From JBOHWJ01 sp050736615 (lineage in GTDB: Bacteria > Desulfobacterota > Binatia > Binatales > Binataceae), in contig JBOHWL010000257.1 in assembly GCA_050736615.1 (NCBI GenBank), positions 1 through 21,503 on the forward strand: a stretch of DNA of 21,503 bases, written 5' to 3'. Each line of letters opens with the position of its first letter. Within the stretch, counting starts at the first letter, position 1. Under the pieces are notes generated by a model. It was not told the DNA's origin. It saw only the letters and a program-made list of their open reading frames with translations, and did not search any database. Position numbers and translations under genes: made by a program. Positions 5,906 to 12,464 of this stretch are shown here, one piece after another.

Positions 5906-7585
5906 ATGGCCGCCTCACCGGACCGACCGTCCATGAAACCCACCCTCGGGCTGACCGGGGTGACGGTCAACGCGATGGCGTTGATCGCGCCCGGCGCCTT
6001 TCTTTGGATCACTTTTGTGCTGCAAGCCGGTTACGTGTTCCCTTCGGGCCTGGCGATGTGGGCGGGGATTTTTGTCGCGTTGATGCTCGCGTACGCGACC
6101 GCGCTGTCGTACTCCGAACTGGCCAAGCTCTATCCCGGTGCGGGCAGCTCCTATCTATTCGCCGAGCAGGCCTTTTTGAACACCACCACGGCCTATCGCT
6201 TCGCCCGTATCGCGAAGTTTGTAATCGGCTGGGCCTCACATCTTTACTACTGGGTATATCCCGCGGTGATGGTGGCGACGATGGGGGTGATGGTGGGCTA
6301 CATCTTCGGCAATCTCGTGCCGGGAATGATGAATGCCGCGATACCGGGTCCGGTCTTCATGGCGCTGGTGGCGATTATATTTTCTTTCCTGGTGGCGTAT
6401 ATCGCGTTTCGCGGCGTGACCGGCTCGACCATAATCAATGTCGCGATCAACGGCATCCAGATCGCCGCGCTGCTGTTCTTCTCCGCGTTGGCAATTGCCT
6501 ATCGCCTGTCGCATCCGGCGGGCTCGACCGTCCTGACCGCCGGCGCCGGCGGCAATCTGCTCAAATCCACGCTGAGTTATTCGCTATCCAGCGCCAACCC
6601 GTCGCATCCGGGCGCACTCTCGGTAATCATGCCGCATCAGTTTAGCTGGGTAATGCTGCAGGCGACGATCGCGATTCTGTTGCTGGTTGGTTTCGAATCG
6701 GTGACGGCCTTGGGCGAAGAAGCCAAAAATCCCAAGCGCGACATTCCGCGCGGCGTGTTGCTCTCGCTCACCATCCAGGGCCTATTCTGTTATCTGATTG
6801 AGTATTTTGCCGCGAACTATTTCATGAACAGTGCCTATAGCCTGGCGGCGGCGAAGGGCTCGGCGGCGCCGATTGGCGACATGATGGTGATCGTGGGCAA
6901 CGCACTCCTGGGCGGACACGGCCAGGCCTTCATGCTGTTGGAGGCGTTGACGGTATTCCTGGCGCTGATTGGCACCACCCTCAGTTGCATCAATACCGGC
7001 GCGCGCGTCACTTACGCGATGGGCCGCGACGAGGAGGTGCCGGAGCATTTCGGCCTGTTGCACGGTGAGCGCCTGACGCCTCATCGCGCGATTTGGACGC
7101 TGGCGGGGATTTCCGCGGTGCTGGGCGCATATGGCGCGCTGTTCTATTTTGCCGGCGGCTCGGCTCCCGACGACAAGACCATTGCCACCTTGCCGCATAA
7201 TTTGTGGTATGCGCTGGGCCTTTCCTCCAATGCGTCGTTGTCGCGGCTGCCCAATGGCCTGTTGCTCATCACGCTGCTGTCGAATTTTGGCACTTTCGTG
7301 CTGTATGGACTGACCAACATCGTATGTATCGTGGCCTTTCGCGAGCATCACGAATTCAGCGGCTTCAAGCATGTGGTGGTGCCGGTCTTCGGCGCGCTGG
7401 CCAACTTCGCCTGTCTGGCCTTTTATATCATTGGCCCGCTCGAAGGCCTGGGCAGCGCGAAGGAACCGCTGTTGGCAGTGGCGCTGGCGGTGATTTGGGG
7501 CGTGTATGGCGCGATTTACTTCACGCGCAATTCGCGCCGGCGCGGCAAGAGCACGCTGGTCACGGCCAAGGCCAAGCTGGCATGA
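5906..7585 (+). CDS. APC superfamily amino acid/polyamine permease
   Basis: A 559-residue integral membrane protein with about 12 hydrophobic segments, the first being G-V-T-V-N-A-M-A-L-I-A-P-G-A near residues 18-31. The APC hallmark follows a helix with G-F-E-S-V-T-A-L-G-E-E-A and then K-N-P-K-R-D-I-P-R-G near residues 273-283. A loop of about 55 residues between mid-protein helices is longer than in many relatives. ATG 5906 follows GGAAGGAG; the open frame extends back to 5759 but without a ribosome site. The protein should import amino acids or amines by proton or sodium coupling; the substrate cannot be read from sequence. It is divergent from the NIPSNAP gene (269 bases apart) and is followed by a hairpin. 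Confidence 0.88.
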   Translation: MAASPDRPSMKPTLGLTGVTVNAMALIAPGAFLWITFVLQAGYVFPSGLAMWAGIFVALMLAYATALSYSELAKLYPGAGSSYLFAEQAFLNTTTAYRFARIAKFVIGWASHLYYWVYPAVMVATMGVMVGYIFGNLVPGMMNAAIPGPVFMALVAIIFSFLVAYIAFRGVTGSTIINVAINGIQIAALLFFSALAIAYRLSHPAGSTVLTAGAGGNLLKSTLSYSLSSANPSHPGALSVIMPHQFSWVMLQATIAILLLVGFESVTALGEEAKNPKRDIPRGVLLSLTIQGLFCYLIEYFAANYFMNSAYSLAAAKGSAAPIGDMMVIVGNALLGGHGQAFMLLEALTVFLALIGTTLSCINTGARVTYAMGRDEEVPEHFGLLHGERLTPHRAIWTLAGISAVLGAYGALFYFAGGSAPDDKTIATLPHNLWYALGLSSNASLSRLPNGLLLITLLSNFGTFVLYGLTNIVCIVAFREHHEFSGFKHVVVPVFGALANFACLAFYIIGPLEGLGSAKEPLLAVALAVIWGVYGAIYFTRNSRRRGKSTLVTAKAKLA

Positions 7586-7665
7586 ACCTGCGGCGGCACC
7601 GGGCGGAACGAAAGTGGAACCGCGTTCACAATAGAGAGTACGCGACAGCATATTCAAACGTCGCG

Positions 7666-7694
7666 CACCGAGAGCCGCAAGGTGGCTCTCAGTG
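7666..7694 (+). terminator. terminator-like hairpin after the permease
   Basis: CACCGAGAGCC (7666-7676) pairs with GGCTCTCAGTG (7684-7694) around a 7-base loop, 10 of 11 pairs with one C-A mismatch. It lies 80 bases after the permease stop. No T-tract follows, so it may be a processing or RNA-stability hairpin rather than a true terminator. Confidence 0.5.
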
Positions 7695-7776
7695 CCTGCT
7701 ATTCATGAGCGCGGCGCGGATATGCAATGAATATTGATAAAGGCCACTTGAATCTACATCCGGCCCGGGAGCAATT

Positions 7777-7782
7777 TATATA
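7777..7782 (+). promoter_or_regulatory. weak candidate -10 box upstream of the DUF2934-kinase-amt operon
   Basis: TATATA lies in the only A+T-rich spot of the 253-base gap between the permease and the DUF2934 gene. The sequence 17 bases upstream (CTACAT) is a poor -35, so the assignment is weak. The strong ribosome site GGAGGAG (7824-7830) further downstream suggests that transcription begins somewhere in this gap. Confidence 0.2.
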
Positions 7783-7838
7783 CATCAGCGCAGGCCTCGC
7801 AGAAGTTGCTGAGGTTGGTTTCAGGAGGAGGCTCGGAG

Positions 7839-8201
7839 ATGGCCACTACGCGCAAGACGCCGCGCAAAACCAGCGGCAAACGGACCATCAAAAATGTAAA
7901 CGGCATGGCCGCGACCGTTGCGGAATCAACCCCGACCGGCAATGGGGTTGCGGCGGCAAGTCCCGCGGATCCCTATCCGCACTCAACCAATGGCAATCCG
8001 GGCGTGAACGGCGCGGAGCACGAGCTCGGGCCACGCGTGCACGGAGTCAATTTTCCGGGTCAGCCGTTGGAGCCGAGTTTCGAACAAATCCAGTTGCGCG
8101 CCTATCAGCTATTCCTTGCGCGCGGCGGAGTTCATGGCGAAGACATGAACGATTGGTTCGCGGCCGAGCGCGAGTTGAGACGGACTGCCGCGAACGATTG
8201 A
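7839..8201 (+). CDS. DUF2934 domain protein
   Basis: A 120-residue protein. Residues 1 to about 85 are a low-complexity, Thr/Lys/Ala/Gly/Pro-rich tail starting M-A-T-T-R-K-T-P-R-K-T, probably disordered. The last 35 residues form the DUF2934 signature: I-Q-L-R-A-Y-Q-L-F-L, then G-G-V-H-G, D-W-F and A-E-R-E-L-R. GGAGGAG (7824-7830) lies 8 bases before ATG 7839, which decides the start; the frame is open back to 7806. The function of DUF2934 is unknown. It lies 46 bases upstream of a PP2C phosphatase and a Ser/Thr kinase. The Thr-rich basic tail makes it a conceivable kinase substrate, which is speculation. No membrane segment is seen. Confidence 0.78.
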   Translation: MATTRKTPRKTSGKRTIKNVNGMAATVAESTPTGNGVAAASPADPYPHSTNGNPGVNGAEHELGPRVHGVNFPGQPLEPSFEQIQLRAYQLFLARGGVHGEDMNDWFAAERELRRTAAND

Positions 8202-8247
8202 AGCGGCGCTTCGCCGCGGACAAAATCGGTGTTCCACGGGTGGCGGG

Positions 8248-9078
8248 ATGAACCTGCCTCCGCGGACGGCGGTGCGCACGCCGGCGTTCGAATTGGCGGC
8301 GCTGTCGGATATCGGCAATGAACGCGCGAACAACGAGGACGCGTGCGGCTATCTGGTCGAGAGCGATACTAGCGCATTGTTCGCGGTCGCCGACGGTGTG
8401 GGTGGTTATGAAGGCGGCGAAATCGCCAGCGCGATGGCGATCGAGTTAACGCTCGACAGTTATCGCGACAACCCAGTTGCCTGGGGACCCGCCAAAAGGC
8501 TTAATCGCGCGGTCCAACGCGCGAATATCGAGATTCACAATCGTGCGCTGGTTGTGCCAGAATTGCGCCGCATGGCGTCCACGTTGACCGCCGTGGTGAT
8601 TGACGACGGCATGCTCTATGGCGCGCACGTCGGCGATTGCCGTCTGTATCTGCTGCGCGCCGGCCGCATGCGCCAACTCACCAAGGATCACACGGTAATC
8701 GCCGAACGGGTGCGGATGGGCTTGCTCAGCGCAGAGCGCGCCCGTTCGCATCCGGAACGCTCGGCCTTGAGCCGCAGTCTCGGCCACGAACTGATCGTAT
8801 CGGTTGACCGGTTGTCGATGCCGCTGATGACGGGTGACCGGCTGCTGCTCTGCAGTGACGGTCTCTATAACGTTCTCGACGAGCGCGCACTCCAGCGCAT
8901 GGCGGGCGACGCGATGGAGGCTGAGGACGTGTGCCGCAATCTGGTCGCGAGCGCCAATCAGCGCGGCACTCACGATAATCTGACCGCGGCGGTGTGCCTC
9001 ATGCATCGCGCCGCCGCCATTCCAATGAGCCCGGGATGGCTTGGGCGGGTCAGTGCGATTTTCGTGCGGAGCCGATGA
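8248..9078 (+). CDS. PP2C-family serine/threonine protein phosphatase
   Basis: A 276-residue soluble Stp1/PrpC-type phosphatase that removes phosphate from Ser/Thr proteins using Mg/Mn. Motifs in order are S-D-I-G-N-E-R-A-N-N-E-D (20-31), V-A-D-G-V-G-G with D49-G50, the H-V-G-D-C-R-L-Y block (D130), C-S-D-G-L-Y with D204, and the terminal H-D-N-L-T-A with D243. All expected metal-ligand aspartates are present, so it should be active. There is no transmembrane or sensory domain. ATG 8248 has only a weak G-rich ribosome site. Its stop overlaps the kinase start (ATGA, 9075-9078), indicating translational coupling, so it probably reverses phosphorylation by that kinase. Confidence 0.93.
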   Translation: MNLPPRTAVRTPAFELAALSDIGNERANNEDACGYLVESDTSALFAVADGVGGYEGGEIASAMAIELTLDSYRDNPVAWGPAKRLNRAVQRANIEIHNRALVVPELRRMASTLTAVVIDDGMLYGAHVGDCRLYLLRAGRMRQLTKDHTVIAERVRMGLLSAERARSHPERSALSRSLGHELIVSVDRLSMPLMTGDRLLLCSDGLYNVLDERALQRMAGDAMEAEDVCRNLVASANQRGTHDNLTAAVCLMHRAAAIPMSPGWLGRVSAIFVRSR

Positions 9079-10220
9079 AGGGGCCAGAACGGCCTGACGG
9101 GACCGGTGAAGTCCGCGCCGCTGGCGGGGCTGCGGCGGTACCCGCGGCCGTTAGTCCAAACGGGAGGCTGTTAACGTCCGCGCCCGGACGGCAAACTAAC
9201 CGGATGCGTGAGGTCAACGCCGGCGAAAAGCTGGACCAGTATGAGGTGACGGAACTCATCGCTCGGAGCGGCATGGCCTCGATTTTCAAGGCGATCGACA
9301 ATGTCAGCGGGGCGACCGTTGCCATCAAGGTCCCTTATCTTCAATTCGAAAGCGACGTGGTCTTCTACACGCGCTTTGAACGCGAGGAAGCGGTCGGACG
9401 CCGTCTCGATCATCCCAACATCATCAAAGTGCTGACCCCCGTGCGCAAAAGCCGCATGTATATCGCTATGGAGTATGTTGACGGCGTCTCTTTGCGTAGC
9501 CACCTGCGCGACCAGCGGCCGTTGCCTGACCAGCGCGCGCTCGACTATGCGCGCCAGATTTGCTCGGCGCTTGTATACATGCACGGCCAGCAGGTGGTCC
9601 ATCGCGATCTCAAGCCCGAAAACATCCTGGTCACGGCTGAAGGCCAGATCAAATTGATGGACTTCGGCATCGCGCTGGATGAATCGGCGCGACGCCTGAC
9701 GTGGTCGGGCCTGTCTTCGACCATTGGCACGCCGGATTATATGGCGCCAGAGCAGGTCAGCGGCCGGCGCGGCGGCGCTCGTACCGATATCTACTCTTTA
9801 GGTACGATCCTCTACGAAATGTTGACCGGTGGGCTGCCCTACCGCGGCGAGAATGTGTACGACGTGATGCGGGCGAAGACCAGCGAGGATCCGCAGCCGC
9901 CCAGCCGTTTTCGACCCGATCTCGCCCCCTCGCTGGAGGAAATCATCCTGCATGCGCTCGAACGTCAGCCGCGCAATCGCTATGCCTCCGCCGCTGATTT
10001 GCTGACGGACTTGCGTGATCCCGCGCACGTGCGGCCGACCGGACGTGCCGCCGTCTTGCATCCGCGCAGCCTCAGAAAGCAGCAAATCCGGCGGGTGCTG
10101 TGGTCGGCGCTCTTCTTCGCATCCCTGGTTGCGGTCTTCGCCTTCCTGGTCTGGCTGGCCAATCGTTTTCCGGCGACACCCGCGCCCGCCGGGCGCGCCT
10201 ATCGTGGTCAGGTGAAATGA
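9075..10220 (+). CDS. Hanks-type serine/threonine protein kinase with C-terminal membrane anchor
   Basis: The protein has 381 residues. An N-terminal extension of about 55 residues (Pro/Ala/Gly-rich) precedes the kinase domain (about 56-315). The VAIK lysine is K85, the catalytic loop H-R-D-L-K-P-E-N is 176-183 (D178), DFG is 196-198, and A-P-E is 224-226 within G-T-P-D-Y-M-A-P-E-Q. One hydrophobic helix at about 341-365 is followed by a tail of about 16 residues, so the kinase domain is cytoplasmic with no external PASTA or sensor domain. The Gly-rich loop is unusual: I-A-R-S-G-M-A (62-68) keeps one glycine (G66). I chose ATG 9075 for its ATGA overlap with the phosphatase; ATG 9204 is an alternative that still covers the kinase domain. 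Its stop overlaps the amt start, so amt is its coupled neighbour. Substrates are unknown. Confidence 0.93.
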   Translation: MKGPERPDGTGEVRAAGGAAAVPAAVSPNGRLLTSAPGRQTNRMREVNAGEKLDQYEVTELIARSGMASIFKAIDNVSGATVAIKVPYLQFESDVVFYTRFEREEAVGRRLDHPNIIKVLTPVRKSRMYIAMEYVDGVSLRSHLRDQRPLPDQRALDYARQICSALVYMHGQQVVHRDLKPENILVTAEGQIKLMDFGIALDESARRLTWSGLSSTIGTPDYMAPEQVSGRRGGARTDIYSLGTILYEMLTGGLPYRGENVYDVMRAKTSEDPQPPSRFRPDLAPSLEEIILHALERQPRNRYASAADLLTDLRDPAHVRPTGRAAVLHPRSLRKQQIRRVLWSALFFASLVAVFAFLVWLANRFPATPAPAGRAYRGQVK

Positions 10221-11677
10221 TGCCGTGTGGCGGAGTGGCAGTACGCCGGGTCGGGATCACCGCCGGGTTGATTGGGGCGATGGTGCTGTTAATTTGCGGC
10301 CCGGCGCGCGCCCAACTCGGCCCGGTACTCATCGCTCATCCACGGCCGCTGGCGCAATCGCTGAATCTCGCCTGGGTTTTGATCGGCGGCTTTCTCGTCA
10401 TGTTCATGCAGGTCGGCTTCGCAATGCTAGAGACCGGCTTCACGCGGGCGAAAAATGCCGTCAACACGATGGCGATGAACCTCATGGTCTACCCGATTGG
10501 CATCATCGGTTTCTGGTTGGTCGGTTACGCCTTCATGATGGGTGGCGTGGCGCAGTGGCCGTCGTTGAACGTGGTGCCGATCCCGCACCGCGAACTCGCG
10601 ATCACAATTGGCGGGCAGCACTGGGGCCTGCTCGGTTTTGGTAAATTCACGCTGCTGGGGGTCGCGCACGATTCCGCCAGCCTCGCGATGTTCCTGTTCG
10701 CGCTGGTCTTCATGGATACCGCCGCCACGATTCCCACCGGCGCGATGGCGGAGCGCTGGAAGTTCTCCGCCTTCTTCATCTACGGGTTTTTCATCTCGAT
10801 GTTTCTCTACCCGCTCTATGCCAATTGGGTTTGGGGTGGTGGATGGCTCGCGCAACTCGGCGTTAATACCGGATTAGGGCATGGCCATGTGGATTTCGCC
10901 GGCTCCTCGGTGGTGCATATGACGGGTGGCGTGACCGCGCTGGCGGGCGCGCTGGTGCTGGGACCGCGCATCGGCAAGTTCCGGCGCGACGGCGCGATTG
11001 GATTGCTGCCGGGCCATAATCTGCCGATGGCGATAATCGGGACCTTGATCCTGGCCTTCGGATGGTTCGGCTTCAACACGGGCTCGAGCCTGGCGGCCTC
11101 CGATCCGCGCATCGGCATTATCGCGGCCAATACGATGTTGGCGTCGGCGGCGGGCGCGCTCACGGCGCTGCTGTATTTGTGGCATCGCTACCATAAGCCC
11201 GACATCGCGATGGCCTGTAACGGCCTGCTTGGCGGACTGGTGGCGATTACCGCGCCCTGTGCGTTCGTCAACCCTGCCGCCGCGGTGTTGATCGGGATCG
11301 TCGCGGGGCTGCTGGTCGTCGCCAGTGTCCTTTTTCTCGAGCGGCGGCTGCGCCTCGATGATCCCGTTGGCGCCATTTCGGTGCATGGCGTATGCGGCAC
11401 CTGGGGCGCGCTGGCGGTGGGAATTTTCGCCGACGGCACCTACGGCTATGGCTGGAATGGAGTGCCTGGCACCGTGCGCGGGCTGCTGTCCGGCGAGAGC
11501 AGCCAGATCATCGCCCAGGTGATCGGCATCGTGACTAACCTGGTGGTGGTGTTCGGACTGGCCTTGCTGTTCTTCGTGATAGTCGAACGAACGATCGGCA
11601 ACCGGGTCTCGGCCGAGGTCGAATGGAGCGGACTGGACGCGTTGGAGATGGGCAGCGAGGCCTATCCCAACGTCTGA
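10217..11677 (+). CDS. amt: ammonium transporter (Amt family)
   Basis: This is an inner-membrane channel/transporter for ammonium, normally a trimer. The protein has 486 residues. The N-terminal hydrophobic stretch ending A-R-A followed by Q looks like a cleavable signal peptide, and 11 transmembrane helices follow. Pore residues are visible: D226 and H234 in V-D-F-A-G-S-S-V-V-H match AmtB D160/H168, and H390 in V-H-G-V-C-G-T-W-G matches AmtB H318. The start is ATG 10217 (ATGA overlap with the kinase stop); the adjacent ATG 10220 is equally possible and better spaced from AGG 10210-10212. Amt genes usually pair with glnK (PII), but none lies here. The upstream partners are a protein kinase and phosphatase. 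Ammonium-assimilation genes gltB and gltD follow. Confidence 0.95.
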   Translation: MMPCGGVAVRRVGITAGLIGAMVLLICGPARAQLGPVLIAHPRPLAQSLNLAWVLIGGFLVMFMQVGFAMLETGFTRAKNAVNTMAMNLMVYPIGIIGFWLVGYAFMMGGVAQWPSLNVVPIPHRELAITIGGQHWGLLGFGKFTLLGVAHDSASLAMFLFALVFMDTAATIPTGAMAERWKFSAFFIYGFFISMFLYPLYANWVWGGGWLAQLGVNTGLGHGHVDFAGSSVVHMTGGVTALAGALVLGPRIGKFRRDGAIGLLPGHNLPMAIIGTLILAFGWFGFNTGSSLAASDPRIGIIAANTMLASAAGALTALLYLWHRYHKPDIAMACNGLLGGLVAITAPCAFVNPAAAVLIGIVAGLLVVASVLFLERRLRLDDPVGAISVHGVCGTWGALAVGIFADGTYGYGWNGVPGTVRGLLSGESSQIIAQVIGIVTNLVVVFGLALLFFVIVERTIGNRVSAEVEWSGLDALEMGSEAYPNV

Positions 11678-11721
11678 GGATGGCCCCTGACCGTGGAAAA
11701 TGACAGATTTGGCCGCAGTAA

Positions 11722-11795
11722 GCCTTATAAATCAAGCCCATCGGGAAACGGCGATTAAGGCATTCGGAGCGGATGTCCTAACTGATTAAGGTATT
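11722..11795 (+). promoter_or_regulatory. possible operator repeats upstream of the Lrp-type regulator
   Basis: GATTAAGGCATT (11753-11764) and GATTAAGGTATT (11784-11795) are direct repeats matching at 11 of 12 bases. Their starts are 31 bases apart, about three helical turns. An inverted core GCCTTA lies at 11722-11727. They sit 58-131 bases upstream of the -35 box of the regulator gene, where autoregulation sites of Lrp/AsnC proteins are often found. Binding is inference. Confidence 0.4.
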
Positions 11796-11852
11796 TACCC
11801 GGCAATTCTCGTTGAAAGCGTCACCTGCGCGACTAAATCTCCTCACAAACAC

Positions 11853-11880
11853 TTGACAGTACGGCCTCGCCTGCTATTTT
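11853..11880 (+). promoter_or_regulatory. sigma70 promoter for the Lrp-gltB operon
   Basis: A perfect -35 TTGACA (11853-11858) is followed after 16 bases by TATTTT (11875-11880). The TGC immediately before it makes an extended -10. This is the best promoter in the window and predicts a leader of only about 20 bases before ATG 11907. Confidence 0.7.
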
Positions 11881-11906
11881 TGACGGGTTCCCGCGAGGTT
11901 TGCCTA

Positions 11907-12464
11907 ATGAAGTCAGGTAATGAGGCTTTCGAGCCCGACACGATAGATTTCCAAATTCTCGTAATTCTGCAGGAACACGGCCGCATTCCGCTGGTCAAAC
12001 TCGGTGAACAGGTCGGTTTGTCCGCGCCGTCGGTGATCGAGCGGGTCAAAAAACTCGAGGAGGCCGGCGTCATCACCGGCTATCACGCCTCGGTGGACGC
12101 GCGCTGCCTGGGCAAGGACGTAACGGCCTTTATCGGCGTTTCGATCGGCCATCCACGCACGATCGGGCTGTTCGAACAAACCGTCGCGCTGCTCGATGAC
12201 GTGCTCGAATGCCATCACGTGACCGGCGAACATACCGTGCTGTTGAAGGTCAAGACCCGCAACACCGCATCGCTCGAACGCTTGATTCGGACCATCCGCC
12301 TGATCGAAGGGGTGCTGCGCACCGAAACCATGGTGGTTCTGTCCACCCATACTGAACGCACGCTGATTGCGGTTAATCATCCCGAGGATGGGCACGAAGG
12401 CGGCAATGGCAAACGTCATCGCCATGGCGCCCAGAAGAATTTCATCGAGTCGAAAAGGGCATGA
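11907..12464 (+). CDS. Lrp/AsnC family transcriptional regulator
   Basis: A 185-residue DNA-binding regulator that responds to small molecules, usually amino acids. The N-terminal helix-turn-helix spans about 11-60 (I-D-F-Q-I-L, then L-G-E-Q-V-G-L-S-A-P-S-V-I-E-R-V-K-K-L). The RAM ligand-binding/oligomerisation domain spans about 70-155, with V-T-G-E-H-T-V-L-L-K-V at its centre. A polar, His/Gly/Lys-rich tail (157-185) extends beyond the usual length of about 150-165. GAGG (11895-11898) lies 8 bases before ATG 11907; the frame is open back to 11853, but that would place the promoter inside the gene. The stop overlaps the gltB start by 4 bases, so regulator and target are likely co-transcribed. 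E. coli Lrp activates gltBDF, which supports a role in controlling GOGAT. Confidence 0.92.
   Translation: MKSGNEAFEPDTIDFQILVILQEHGRIPLVKLGEQVGLSAPSVIERVKKLEEAGVITGYHASVDARCLGKDVTAFIGVSIGHPRTIGLFEQTVALLDDVLECHHVTGEHTVLLKVKTRNTASLERLIRTIRLIEGVLRTETMVVLSTHTERTLIAVNHPEDGHEGGNGKRHRHGAQKNFIESKRA

Noticed and set aside
10100..10216. Longer start for Amt inside the kinase gene
   Set aside because: It would overlap the kinase membrane anchor by over 100 bases, while ATG 10217/10220 begins a normal signal peptide.
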